From Neoceratodus forsteri (lineage: Eukaryota; Chordata; Ceratodontiformes; Ceratodontidae): a stretch of 64,000 bases of DNA. The notes beneath the pieces are model-generated. The model ran no database searches and had not been told where the DNA came from. It was given only the letters and a program-made list of their open reading frames with translations. Below are positions 1 through 11,760 of this stretch, one piece after another. A program made the position numbers and the translations under genes. Numbering within the stretch: position 1 is the stretch's first letter; each line of letters opens with the position of its first letter. The stretch lies in assembly GCA_016271365.2 (NCBI GenBank), contig JADMNL010000028.1, forward strand, positions 96,317,501 through 96,381,500, written 5' to 3'.

Positions 1-599
1 CAATGAGGGAGCGACCCGTCATTGCAGGGCCGGGTCTTTTGTTTGTGAACATGGTGACTTGCCTGTCTTCCTGACAATATTAACCTCAGCTGCCGAGGGG
101 TACAATCCCCTCAGCAATATGTGCCTCGACTGTGTTTAGTTGCGACGAGGCACCAATCCCCGTCAGCTGCAGTGCTCCCAATATTTATGTTGCTGGCGGG
201 GCCCCACTCTCCGTCGACATTATATCCCCGCTTTGTTGTGTGCCGATGGGGTGCCCAATCTCTGTCGGCTAGCTGCCCCCAAAAAGAAAGATTCTGTTGG
301 CATGCTGGGAGCCCACCCCACATGCCACATGCCCCCGCAAATAAAAACGGCCCCTGCCGATGTCTTTTTTGTAACCTGTAAAAAGGAAATGGTCCCACGG
401 GCAGTCTCCTGAACCCCATCAGCAACCCGCCACCCACCACGCACTCCTGCCTCCCCACACACCCCGACCCCATACTTACCTCCAGAGTCCATCGCGATGA
501 TCTTCGGTGGACTGGGAACACGTCTGCACTCTTCAAAGCCGACCACGAACTAAGGAAATGCCAGTAAGCTGTATAATGGAATAAATAGTTTTTTTTTTT

Positions 600-1660
600 T
601 TTACTTTGATGCATATCTCAGGCATTTTTCTGAATTTTTGCACCAAATTTTCAACATGGGTTTTTTGGGACCTCTCTTCATAAATTCTGTCCTGTCATGG
701 CGTTAATCAGCCGGAAAGGTAATTTCACGATCACGCACAAAATCACCTTCCGGGCCTGATTATGAAACAACAATGCCAGTGTCCATGAGGTGGGCTCTCA
801 AAAAGCCTATGTTGCAAATTTGAGTGAAAAATCCAAAAATGACTGTTTTATGAGCGCTATGCAGTAATTGCACGCACGCTTGTAACTTTGAGAATTTGCA
901 ATATTTTCACCCCAGATTTTCAACATTGGCATTTTTCCAGACCTCCTTGTGAACAGTACAGCTGTCATTTTTCACACCCTGGCCAAAATGTGTTTTCGCA
1001 CTTCCGGCGCAAAATAGCACGGTTGGTGTGGGAAATCAGTGTTTTGCACAGATTAAGAAACTGCCAGTGGCACTGTTCATGAGCAGAGGTCCTAAAATGC
1101 CTATGTTTAAAATTTGGTGATGATACTCCATAAAATGACTGTGTAACGAGCGTGTGTTGCGCAGTGTGCACACACGCTCATAAGTTCACGAATTTATAAT
1201 ATTTTCACTCCAGATTTTCAGCATTGCCATTTTGCCACACCTCCTTATGAACAGTGCAGCTGTCATTTTTTTCACATCCTGGCCGAAATGTGTTTTCACT
1301 CTTCCGATGCACAATAGCGCGGTTGCTGTGGAAAATCGGTGTTCAGGACATATTAAGAAAATCACACTGACACTGTTCATGAGCAGAGGTCCTGAAATGC
1401 CTATGTTAAAAATTTTGTGATGAAACTCCATAAAATGACTGTGTTACGAGCGTGTGTTGTGCAGGTGCCACGCACCCTTGTAAGCTTGTAAATTAATAAT
1501 ATTTTCATGCCAGATTTTCAACACCGGCATTTGTTCACACCTCCTTATGAACAGTACAGCTGTCATTTTTCACATCTTGGCCGAAATGTGTTTCCACACT
1601 TCCAGTGCAGAATACCGCAGTCGCTGTCGGAAATCAGTGTTTGGGACAGATTAGGATCGA
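600..1660. repeat. Array of ~298-bp dyad units in copy A
   Basis: About 3.5 tandem units. A motif ending in TGAACAGTACAGCTGTCAT recurs near 945, 1243 and 1543. Each unit has two halves of about 149 bp in opposite orientation: one half carries the GTTCATAAGGAGGTG side and the other the GTTCATGAGCAGAGGTCC side. Both continue into AATGTTGAAAAT(C/T)TGG followed by GTGAAAA. Open frames here are short and are shadows of the repeat. Confidence 0.8.
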
Positions 1661-4130
1661 GCGACTGAGGGGGATGGGGAGTGACCGAGCTCAACTGAGC
1701 TCTGTCGGGACTGCTGCGGATGTCTTTGTGGGCAGGAAAAGGCGACAACGCAGGTAGGAGCCCAGTACAAAAGGGCAGCCTGCAGCTGGGGGCACAGAAC
1801 AAGCGAGTGAGGGGGGGCAGTGAGTGAGCTCAACGGAGCTCTGTTGGGACTGGTGTGGATTTGTTTGTGGGCAGGAAAAGGCAGCAATGCATGCAGGGCC
1901 TGAGTACAAAAGGGCAGCCTGCAGTGGTGGGACAAACAGAATGAGCAAGCGAGAGAGGGGGACAGAGTAAGCTCAACAAAGCTCTATCGTTACTGCTGCG
2001 GATTTCTTTGTGGGCAGATAAGGGTGGCTACGCTGGCAGGAGCCCAGTACAGAAGGGCAGCCTGTAGTGCCAGCAGAAATGGAACGAGCAAGTGAGACAG
2101 GGGGAGTGAGTGAGGCCAATGGAGCTGTGTCGGGACTGCTGCAGATTTCTTTGTGGGCAGACAAAAATGCCGACAGAGGCAGGAGCCCAGTACAAAAGGG
2201 CAGCCTGCAGCACCAGGAGAAACAGAATGAGAGAGTGAGACAGGGAGAGAGAGTGAGTGACCTCAATGGAGCTCTGTTGGGGCAGCTGTGGATTTCTTTG
2301 TGGAGAGGAAAATGTGCCAATGCAGCAAGGAGGCCAGTACAAAAGGGCAGCCTGCAGCGCCGGCAGAAACAGAATGAGCGAGTGACAAAGGGGGAGTGAG
2401 CAAGCTCAACTGAGGTCTATGATCACTGCTGCGGATTTCTTTGTGGGTAGGAAAAGGTGGCAATGCAGACAGGAGCCCTGTTCAAAAGGCCAGCCTGCAG
2501 CCCCCACAGAAATAGAATGAGCAAGTGACAGAGGGCGAGTGAGCGACCTCAGTGGAGCTGTATCGGGACTGCTGCACATCTCTTTGTGGGCAGACAAAGC
2601 CACCAATGCAGGCAGGAACCCAGTACAAAAGGGCAGCCTGCAGCAGCGGGAGACACAGAACGAGTGAGTGAGTGAGGGAGGGGGAGTGAGTGAGCTCAAC
2701 GGAGCTCTGTTGGGACTGCTGCGGATTTCTATGTGGGCAGAAAAAAGGCAGCAATGCAGGCAGGGGCCCAGTACAAAACAGCAGCCTGCAGCGGCGAGAG
2801 AAACAGAATGAACAAGTGAGAGAGGGGGAGTGAGTCAGCAAGCTCAACGGAGCTCTATCATGACTGCTGCAGATTTCTTTGTGTCCAGAAGAAGGCGGCA
2901 ATGCAGGCAGGAGCCCAGTAAAAAAGGGCAGCCTGAGGCACCGACAGAAACGGTACAAGCGAGTGAGAGAGGGGGACTGAGCGAGCTCAATGGAGCTCTG
3001 TCGGGACTGTCTCAGATTTGTTTGTGGGCAGAAAAAGGTGCCAACAGAGGTGGGAGACCACTACAAAATGGCAGCCTGCAGCACCAGGAGGAACAGAATG
3101 AGTGAGTGAGACAGGTGGAGTGAGCAACCTCAACAGAGCTCTGTCAGGACAGCTGCGGATTTCTTTGTGGGCAGAAAAAGGTGTCAACACAGGAAGAAGC
3201 CCAGTACAAAAGGGCAGCCTGCAGCACCAGGAGAAACACAACAAGCGAGTGAGAGGGGCAGTGAGCAAGCTCAACGGAGCTCTATCGTGACTGCTGTGGA
3301 TTTCTTTGTGGGCAGGAAAAGGCGGCAATGCAGGCAGGAGCCCAGTACAAAAGGGCAGCCTGCAGCGCCAGCAGAAACAGAATGAGCGAGGGACAGAGGG
3401 GGAGTGACCCACCTCAATGGAGCTGTGTCGGGACAGCTGCAGATTTCTTTTTTGGCAGCAAAATCTGCCAGTGCAAGCAGAAGCCCAGTACAAAAGAGCA
3501 GCCTGCAACACCAGGAGAAACAGAATTAGAGATTGAGATAGGCAGAGAGAGCGACCTCAATTGAGCTGTGTCGGGACTGCTGCAGATTTCTTTGTGGCCA
3601 GAAAAAGGTGCCAACGTAGGCAGAAGTCCAGTACAAAAGGGCAGCCAGCAGTGCCGGGACAAACACAATGAGTGAGTGAGAGAGGGGGAATGAGTGAGCT
3701 CAACAGACCTCTATCCTGACTGCTGCGGATTGCTTTGTGTGCAGAAAAAGGCGGTGACACAGGCAGGAGCCCTGTACAAAAGGCCAGCCTGCAGCACCGG
3801 CAGAAATGGAACGAGCGAGAGAGGGAGAGGGAGGTAGCTCAATGGACCTGTGTCAGGACTGCTGCACATTTCTTTGTGGGCAGAAAAAGCCACCAACAGA
3901 GGCGGGAGCCCAGTACAAAAGGGCAGCCTGCAGTGCCAGCAGAAACAGAATGAGCGACTGACAGAGGGCGAGTGACCCACCTCAACACAGCTCTGTCAGG
4001 ACAGCTGCAGATTTCTTTGTGGGAAGAAAAAACCTGCCAACACAGCCAGAAGCCCCGTACAAAGGTGCAGCCTGTGGCACCGGGAGAAACAGAACGAGCG
4101 AGTGACACAGGGCCACTGAGCAAGCTCAAC
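1660..4130. repeat. 143-bp satellite array, about 17 monomers
   Basis: The motif CAGTACAAAAGGGCAGCCTG recurs about every 143 bp (roughly 1755, 1897, 2045, 2189 and on to 4052; spacing 134-151). Each monomer also carries GATTTCTTTGTGGGCAG and a GAGCTCAA.GGAGCTCTGT block. Monomers have diverged by scattered substitutions and small indels. Several minus-strand frames stay open over two to four monomers and would encode a roughly 48-residue peptide repeat. Monomer length is not a strict multiple of three, so the frame breaks repeatedly and I do not call a gene. The array appears in no other copy of the composite repeat in this window. Confidence 0.9.
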
Positions 4131-4202
4131 AGACCAACGCAATCAACATTCGGCATTGACAAATGCTTGTTTAACTTGGGCGGAACAGTGAGGTGATCAT
4201 CA

Positions 4203-4398
4203 CATGCTCAGGGAGGCAGTGTAGCCTAGGGGTTAGAGCACCTAGCTGTGAACTTGGAAACCGAGCAAATCTGGGTTTGAATCCCACAACTTCTACTTGC
4301 ATAGTGTATGACCTTGAGCAACTCACTTAACCTCCCTATTCTCCTGGTTCGCCCTGGAAATGAGCTTTAGCTCAGTGTGCCTTACGTGGCCAAAACTA
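4203..4398 (+). mobile_element. tRNA-derived SINE with MIR/CORE-like body and LINE-like tail
   Basis: The head has an RNA polymerase III A-box-like segment (TAGCCTAGGGGTTAGAGCAC) and a B-box-like segment (GGGTTTGAATCCC). The body (TGACCTTGAGCAACTCACTTAACCTCC, described as overlapping motifs) resembles the conserved core of MIR/CORE SINEs. The tail contains a perfect hairpin, TGAGC-TTTA-GCTCA (4361-4374), followed by GTGTGCCTTA, which also occurs in the LINE tail near 6001. Two further copies of the family lie on the minus strand near 54.6 and 58.4 kb. Family assignment is by recognition, not by database search. Confidence 0.85.
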
Positions 4399-5409
4399 AT
4401 AAAACACTTATTTGCATCTGCTCTTTTTTTCCATATAGGTTTTTGTCCTGGCCAATGCACACTTACCATCACTCCCCACCCCCCAAAAGCTTGCACCTCC
4501 AACACCAACCATACAGCCATATGAGGTTCTATGCACTAATGTGCAGATTGCCTATGTGCTGCATATCTCAGGCACATAGGCAACCCTATGTGACACTGCC
4601 ATGCAGTGGGGTCCAGCAGCCTCTGGACAGCCTTCCTATCAGGTGCAGGTACACCATGTCCACTGAACCCCAGCTGCCTAAGCAGTTACGCGCCATGGGC
4701 GGTCTGTGGGTGTACCGGGGGCATGCCTGCACTACACATCATTCACTAAGGTACAGAGTGCTGGGCCAGAGAGACACAAGTTACATAATGGGGGACCCAG
4801 CCATAACTGTTACATGCCCCCCCAGCAGACACCTGCTGGCGACGTTGGCACAGGGTCCCACGTCACACTGCTACCCCAGCCCACTGGACTACCAGGGAGG
4901 GCTGGGGGCAGCCATTTGAGCAGTCACCCATCAGACCCCAATTCCAAGGGTCTGCGTCTTTCCAGGATCCCCTGCACATGTGCAGCAGGGGATTCACTAC
5001 AGGACCCAGGCCGGGCATCCCATTGGATGCCCATCTGCGCCCCAGGATACATTCCCACACAGCTGCACACAAGGGGGGAGGTAGGGCTGCAGACAGGTAT
5101 CCTGTGGGTGCTCGCAGTTGTGAATACCATGCACCCTGTGGCTGTCCGGGGCTGCATGGCTCCAAAGGCATTATACGTGCATTTTGTGTGTATAACCTGT
5201 GCCTTTGTGTGTAGAGTCCCATGGAGAGAGTCCCAGGGGTCTGCCATCCATGCGGCTGCTGCCGCTGGGATTATTTTTCCTATTTTCTTCCTTCCCTTTG
5301 CCACTCTCTAGTATTGCATGAGTCACCCAAACTCCACAGCAACCCTTCGGGGGAGACGCAGACAGGGACATAAATTGGTGTCAGCCAGGATCTGACTCAT
5401 TGTCACAGT
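4399..5409. other. Unclassified stretch
   Basis: There are overlapping open frames up to about 200 codons, but none shows a recognisable domain, codon periodicity I can defend, or similarity to the elements elsewhere in the window. It is C-rich in its middle part. No repeat boundary, tRNA or promoter was seen. Confidence 0.4.
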
Positions 5410-6048
5410 GTGTCACCATTTCTTGCAGGACAAACTGCAATTGAATTGCACTGTTTTCTAGAGCATCCTCCAATTTACAGTCACATCATTCTACAATCAC
5501 TTTGCCAGCTACACAACACTGTCCTCATCTTCAAGTACTGGGTTGGTGTCCTGCCATCCTATCTAACCTCACCCCTGTCTCCTATCCCTCCAGTTCCTTG
5601 TTCCCTTTGCTCAAGAGACCAGCGCGCCTTCTCCACTCCTCCTCTTCCTCCTCGTTCCACTGCTGCACAACCTACCTTCTCCTATCACCTGCCTTTTCCC
5701 TTGAACCAACTCCCTCATGCCATTTGTCATTCCTCCTCTACTGGATGCCTCGGAGGCATCAGCTTAAACTTATTTTTCAACTGAACTGCACCTGTTTTGA
5801 CTTAGACGTTTTTATGTTGACAATCTCAGTCTTTAACTTGCACTAGTTTTATGCATTTCATTGTTACTCGCACTTTATTCATGTTGCCTGTTTGTACCAT
5901 TACAATATTTTGCATCAAATTGTCTGTACTTCTCCATTTTATTTATTGTACTGATGTGTTGTTCCCCCCTGTTACACTTCCTCCGGGTTGCAGCTGGAAA
6001 TGAGCCTATAGGCACAGTGTGCCTTTCCCGGTTGCCAATTTTTAAATA
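5410..6048 (+). mobile_element. Probable L2-like LINE 3' end (degenerate)
   Basis: A degenerate frame with ...LPSYL... and proline/serine-rich text resembles the C-terminus after the reverse transcriptase of L2-like LINEs. It is followed by a T-rich 3' UTR. The last 60 bp carry the hairpin TGAGCC-TATA-GGCACA (6001-6016), GTGTGCCTTT and then AAATAA, matching the tail of the SINE at 4.2 kb. The tail match is clear; the coding assignment is weaker. Confidence 0.5.
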
Positions 6049-8155
6049 AGTAATTCTGCAAAAATTAAGCAGAATTCTTCAGGATTAGGCATCTGATCCT
6101 GGCAGGTGCCGCTATATGTGTAAGGGCTGGACATCCTCTGTGTGTCTAGGGGGTGTTGGATGTCATCTAGTCCACGCTACCACCTGCCTTATACAATTAA
6201 TACCAGTTCTACACAAACATCAGTCATCTTACCATTACAGGTCAGGGTCGAGGGACATCGTGCACCTTAAACACCATACCCTGGTGCACCTTTCACATGA
6301 GACCACTCACAAACTATAATGTTCATACAGGCACTTGGATCAAGCATGGTGGTGTTTCTTTAATAGCAGCCTAGGTGGTAGACAGTTCTCTGGCATTTCT
6401 CTAGCCACATACTTGTTTTCTCATGACGGTACTTGCACACACTATATTACAGCTTCTTTCATGGGCCATGCCCTGCACATATGTTACTCCACATATCCCT
6501 GGGGCTTTTGTATATCTCCCCCACCTCTAGTGTGCGTACAGTTCTACTGCTACTGCAGTACACTGGCATGAGGGTACCCAGCTTCTTCTTGGGCCTTTTG
6601 CCCACCCCACGACTACATAGGTTTTCAGGTTTACCTCCTGAACTAAAGGGGCACAGTTATGTTACAATTAAGTACTGGTTCTCTTTCAACCTTACAAAAC
6701 CCTAACCAGGGTTCTGGGATCTCAGGAACCCTGGGTACTCCCAAGACCAATTTGTCTGGTGGTACGCTCCTCAGGCAGGGTAAGCATTTACCGGGGTGGG
6801 GGGAGCACGCTATACTGTCAAGTGTCTCACTGTGGCCAGTAGGACAACAAATGGAAAAGCATATCAGCATATGATATCAGTATTAAGTGCAAAAAGCATG
6901 GTTCATCCAGAGTTCTAGTGGCCCAAAAACCAAACTCCTATGTCTGACCTGTCACATGGGGACTTACCGATCCCAACCCTTGCCAGGTCCTCTCCTTCCT
7001 GATGCCCATTCATTCGGATACCTGCCAGGGGTTTCACTAGGAACTGCCTTGGACTTTACATAATGAGCATTTCTTTTAAGCAAGGCTAACTTACAGCTTG
7101 CTCTGAACACAGACTTCTCCCAATTCTCTCTCACTCCTGCTTCAGGAGTGAACCCACTCATCTCGGGGTTCTCCTTGAGAGGTGACCACACTCTCCCAAA
7201 TATGCTTTTCTAGGCTGATGCTTTCCACTCCTATTTAGGCAAGTCCCTTGGTCCTCCATCTCTCCTGCTGTTCTCTAGTGCCCTTCTTCTCAGGAGACCA
7301 GGCACAAAGGTGCCAGTGCCACTCGATTTTAGGGACCCTGTCACGATCCCTGAGACTGTAGGCCCTCAAGGCCCAGTCATAGTCAGAGAGGCTTGATTGC
7401 TCCTCTCTCTCAGGCTCAAACCCCAGCTAGCTAGGTCCATGCCCTAGTGCCAGCCCCATATAAAGAGTCTCGAGAAGGGCAGAGCCATACATACTCATGC
7501 TGTAGTTCCCACTCTTAACTACGTCAGGCCACCCACAGCATCATCATCCAGACATCCTGTCTCTGAGCGACCCCCTTCCCCCAAAGAACAGCTCTCAGGG
7601 TTTGGCTTAACCCTACAAGTGTTGCCTGATAACCTGCCTTGAGCTGGCTGAGGAGAAAGGCTGGTTACATCTGTATTCAAATAACCTTGTTTGCCCACCA
7701 CAGGGGTCATGGCAGGGGTGGAGCATGGCACCGCCATTCCTATCGACAGCAGTATAATCATGGGAGTGTCGATGAGCAAAGACACAGACTCCCTTCTGAA
7801 CCTGGATCGCAGGCATTGTATCACATTAGGCCACCACTGGACCATCTGGGTGTCTCCTATTTTGCTTCTTTAAAGAGTCCTTTTCATTCCTGAAATGTGT
7901 TACAGTGTCGACCTCCCCCACACCCAATCAACTTGGTCCAATTGATGTTGGGGTGTGAGTATATTGCTAACAAAATGTGTACACTGTCTATGTGGGAGTC
8001 CTTGTTCATACTGAAAATGAATCAGCTGTGGATTTGGTAAGCTGAAGGGTTCTGAAATATTGTCCCTTGATTCTGAAATAAACTTTGAACAGTAAGAGCA
8101 GTTTGTATAGCTGTGCTCTTGCCAACAGAACAGATATATGGTTGGAATGCCCTTG
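6049..8155. other. Unclassified stretch
   Basis: No recognisable coding domain, tRNA or repeat boundary was found. Open frames are at most about 110 codons and compete in several frames. The segment does not resemble any other part of the window. Confidence 0.4.
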
Positions 8156-8159
8156 TGGC

Positions 8160-8285
8160 CCACTTCTGAAAGTGTAGAACTGTGAATTAGGAGTTCTTAG
8201 GTTTGAATCCCACCACAGTAACTGACTTACCATCTGACTTTGACTTAGTCCCTTAAACTGAAATTGTCACTGCTAAGACAGTTTT
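8160..8285 (+). mobile_element. Possible decayed tRNA-SINE
   Basis: A B-box-like GGTTTGAATCCCACC and a following segment similar to the TGACTT..CTTAGTCCCTTAAACTG body of MIR-like SINEs are visible. The A-box side is poorly preserved and the tail hairpin is absent, so this is a weak call. Confidence 0.4.
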
Positions 8286-10077
8286 TATTTTAACGGCTGC
8301 AAGAGCAGAGCCCTGCAGTCAATTTGGTATCACGTCACTCTTTCAGAGAAGCGGAAATAATCACTGTCTTCTCCTATAGTGATGCAATCTCTTGTCTGCA
8401 ACGCTGTAGTCCCTGTTATCCTTTCTTCTACAGATGCAGCTCCCCTCCATGGCAATGGGCCTCCCCTCACACACACTGCCTTCGGAACTCACCCGGAGTA
8501 GCTGAGTGACTCTGACTCAAACTGGCACATGCGAGTGTCACCCATGTGCAGATCTGTTGGAGCCACCATCTTGAGGATGGCAGGCAACTCTAATGCACGG
8601 TAGTGGCTCTGGTCATACTGTGTATGCACAAGTATCGTGCATGTGCAGATCTGACGGAGTTGCCATCTTGTGCAGGGCATGCTCCAGTGCCACGAGAGCT
8701 CGGAACTTTAACTTGCTGTCACTGCACAATTGCTCTGGGCAGCTCTATGGGCTCTGAAAAGAGTTTGTTTGACTGGGTAGTTGCACTAGTCCAATGGACC
8801 CTTTTTTAGCATGACCTGGGCCCAGAAGGGCAGTACGGAAACAAAGAAACATGCAGCACAACACACAGAACAGCAATTTGCAAAACAGTAGCTATTAGTA
8901 AAACCAAATTACATGGGCAACTAAAATACATGAGCAATAGGTGATAAGTAAAGCTAAACCTTGTTTGTTTTTTAAGATTATTTATTGTGAGGGAACAGCA
9001 GTGGTATATTTCATATTCACAGCAGTACATCGGTGTGATCAAAACCATGTCATTATAATCAACAAGTGATTCGATTAAGTCAAACAACATGCAAAATTAA
9101 TGCTAAAAGAATAAATAATGGCAATTAATAAAAGGAAGACAAGTGAGGATCCTCTTTTTTATGTCAACAGCGAACTGGTAAAGAAGCTGACAGATAATTG
9201 CAACATTCCAGGTATCGCATTTTCTAATTATCCTAAATTGAACTTACAAGTGGAGCAACTACTAAAAAAAGATTTTCTGTTAAATGTTTTGAAGCATGCA
9301 AGTTTAAAAAGATAATTTTATTTAACAAAAATGAAATAAATAAATAAAGAGCTGATGACACATTCAGGAGAACTTCAACAAAACATAATATCTAGACACA
9401 GTCCAGCTTTTATTTCCCATTAGTGCTGTATTCCTCCTCCCCAGTATTTACTACTGATGTCATCTGTATGAAAACAGGATCTTTGCTCCTGAAGAGTTCA
9501 TCTCTTTCTGCTGCTTTCTCCCTACCTGAAGTCACAGAGCACTGCTTGTGATATCACAGTTACTCACATGGCAACAGACTGTGATGTCACAACAGAGGAT
9601 TATGACTTAAAGTAGGAAGTAAGTTATAGAGGCAGATGGACTCTAAAGAAACTCTAAGGGATAAAGATCATATATTCATGCAAATTTCCTTAGTAATAAA
9701 TAATGGGGAGGAGAAATATATATATATAATATACAGTAAATGGATTGCAGGCAGAATTGTACCTAATTATTATGCTTTTTAAAGTTTTCTTTGCAGCGTC
9801 AGTAGCTCTTTAAATCACAAAGAACTTCTTGTGGCATTTAAAGGCCTTGTTTAGCAGTGTCTAGAATACACAGTGCCTGTGTGGTATTCTGGTTTCGGGA
9901 AAACTAATGCCAACACTCTGGAGTCCCTACAAAATAGGGCACTCATGATAATTACCCAAGATACTGATTGAATAAATGTCATGGAGATTTGGTGGCTTAG
10001 ACTCCCTGCCAAAGCGGGGCTTATACTCCCATGTTTAAGCATCCCTTTCCCCCTTCTACCCCCTCCGAGCTAGGAAC
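8286..10077. other. Unclassified AT-rich stretch
   Basis: There is a 65-codon AT-rich open frame at 9118-9315 with no recognisable motif, and a short (AT)n run near 9718. Nothing else supports a gene or a named repeat. The segment ends where the DIRS element begins. Confidence 0.4.
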
Positions 10078-10113
10078 TGGTAGTTTACTCACCTGGTACA
10101 GGTGATTATAGGA

Positions 10114-10247
10114 GCACCTTCTTACAGCACTCCGAGTCTCAACACATGGGGTAGTTAACGCTCTTTTCATAGGCTGATGCACAAAGGAATCCCAAAATTT
10201 TGAAATCCGATCCCTCTCCTATCCTTGCTGTTCCCAGAATCCTCAGC
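10114..10247. repeat. DIRS left inverted terminal repeat
   Basis: It runs from GCACCTTCTTACAGCAC to TTCCCAGAATCCTCAGC and matches the reverse complement of 16160-16293 with only scattered substitutions. In the element's own orientation this is the 3' repeat. Confidence 0.92.
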
Positions 10248-10491
10248 ATGATATCTTCCAAAGTTCATTTCGTTCCTGAAAGTAAACTGTTAAACAACCA
10301 AGAAAAAACAAAAGACACCCTGCTTTCCAGTGGTCCCATGAGGGGCCGTTGGGTAGAATAATACACAACACGGTGATGTTATGTTGAATGCTATTCTTTA
10401 CTACGTACTGTTGTTATAAACATTTAGTAATCGAGAGTTTCAGATACATCCTTAGGTGTCTCACTCTATATGTTTACCGTAACTGTATCAC

Positions 10492-10540
10492 TATATAGAT
10501 ATATAGATATATAGATATATATATACACACATACACACAT
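10492..10540. repeat. ATAGAT/ACAC microsatellite
   Basis: Tandem ATATAGAT units pass into CACACATACACACATG. It lies between the left terminal repeat and the internal complementary region of the DIRS element. Confidence 0.85.
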
Positions 10541-10562
10541 GTTCCTTCGCAATGGGTGGGAT

Positions 10563-10665
10563 ATGGAGTGCTGTAAAAGGTGCTTCTATAATCACCTTTA
10601 CCAGGTGAGTAAACTACCATTATCTATCGCACCTTCTTACAGCACTCCGAGTCTCGACACATGGG
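10563..10665. repeat. DIRS internal complementary region
   Basis: The first half (to about 10619, ending AGTAAACTACCA) is the reverse complement of the left outer end. The second half (TTATCTATCGCACCTTC to CACATGGG) is the reverse complement of the right outer end. Known DIRS models use this segment to join the element's termini into a circular intermediate. The two halves meet within one or two bases of each other, which fixes the element boundaries. Confidence 0.9.
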
Positions 10666-10682
10666 AAGATTGTACAGCAGTA

Positions 10683-11760
10683 TTAGACTTTGTCCTGGGT
10701 GGGAGGAGGAACTGGGATCAATGCTGTCTGGAGCACTCTGCAACCAAACTCTGAGTTTCCAGTTAAGCCTGTGTCTAACCGGTAGTACCTGAGAAAGGTG
10801 TGCGGGAACTCCCAGGTTGCTGCCTGGCAAATCTCTCTGACAGACGTGGAGTTGTGTTCCACCCAAGATGTGGCTACTGCTCGAGTGGAGTGAGCTCTGA
10901 TGTTAGCTGGAGGGGTGTTACCTCCACTCCTGTAGGCCCTCGCTATGGTTTCCTGTAGCCATCTAGCAATAGTGGATCTGGAGCTGCCAAACCTTGTTTG
11001 TTGCCTTGGATTAGTACAAACAGCCTGTCTGTCCAATGGAGAGTCTCCGTCCTGGTCAGGTAGGTCCGAATTGCTCGGGCAGGGTCTAGGCTGAGTAGGG
11101 TTTTGCTGTGAGAGTCCCCTAACTGGTGGTTGAGAGTAGGGACTGAGATCTCTTGGGACATGTGGTAGGCATTGGCCACCTTCGGGATAAAGGACGGGAT
11201 GGGTCGGAGTATGACCCTGTCTGGGAAAAAGCAGATAAATGGCTCTCTGCAAGATAAAGCCTGTAATTCGCTAGTTCTCTTGCTGATGAGATAGCTACTA
11301 GGAATACGGTCTTCATCGTAAGTACGGATAAGGGGATGGATTCAATGGGTTCAAATGGTGTGATGGTGAGAGTGTCAAGTACCAAATTGAGGTGCCATGG
11401 AGCTGTCAGGGGTCTTGGGGTGTGGTTGATAAGGGTTGCGGCTTTTAGGAAAGCTTGGACCAAGGAGTGGGCTCCGGGCAAATGTCCATCGGTTTCTCCC
11501 CTTATGGCCCCTATTGCAGCTGTCTGTACCCACAGAGATGCGGCTGATAACCCTTTTTCCAACCCTTTTTGCAGAAACTCTAATACATTCATAATACTGC
11601 ATTGAGATGCCTTCAAGTCCTGGCTCTTGCACCATAAAGCAAACGCCCACCAATGTTTGTTATAGGTCCTGTTGGCTGAATCCCTTCTCTCTTGTACTAA
11701 GGTGTCCACCACCGTACCTGATACCCTTAGCCCTAACAATCTAGCCATTTGAGTGGCCAA
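10683..11760 (-). pseudogene. DIRS tyrosine recombinase (frameshifted)
   Basis: The N-terminal part (213 codons, 11119-11760) has the core-binding-like region and the first catalytic arginine in SSARE, near residue 160. After a frameshift near 11.2 kb the sequence continues through 10943-11179. A further frame (10683-11252) supplies the HSTR box, which is the H-x-x-R signature, and the nucleophile tyrosine in FLRYYRL. All recognisable catalytic boxes survive, but in three frames, so the protein cannot be made intact. Its start overlaps the end of pol in another frame, as is usual in DIRS elements. This enzyme class inserts the element as a circle rather than by an integrase. Confidence 0.88.

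Larger units (their letters stand above)
1..4178 (-). repeat. Composite dyad repeat, copy A (with satellite)
   Basis: This is the longest of six dispersed copies of one unrecognised repeat family. I define its sense strand as the one on which the donor-like motif GTAAGTATG reads; here that is the minus strand. In plus order it holds a GC-rich hairpin minisatellite (to about 420), an exon-like block with the donor complement near 474-483, an array of about 298-bp units (about 600-1660), a 143-bp satellite found only in this copy, and a shared terminus ending in ACAAATGCTTGT. The copy probably begins left of the window, because its first bases match an internal part of copy B. The family is defined by comparison within this window. 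Mobilisation mechanism unknown. Confidence 0.8.

Noticed and set aside
600..1660. CRISPR-like array of regular repeats
   Set aside because: Units are ~298 bp, internally palindromic and continuous, with no short repeat/unique spacer alternation.
2482..3511. Minus-strand open frames of 158 and 174 codons with a ~48-residue repeat
   Set aside because: They are the 143-bp satellite read in frame. Other frames are open over the same monomers, and monomer length drifts out of multiples of three.
4203..4275. A tRNA gene
   Set aside because: The A- and B-box-like segments sit in a SINE with a MIR-like body and LINE-like tail. A cloverleaf is not supported, and two more copies exist in the window.
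4377..5311. Overlapping 180- and 201-codon frames
   Set aside because: Several phases and both strands are open, there is no domain, and the first begins inside the SINE tail.
10563..10665. A third terminal repeat or solo DIRS end
   Set aside because: Its two halves are complements of the two outer ends and meet at the centre, which is the DIRS internal complementary region.
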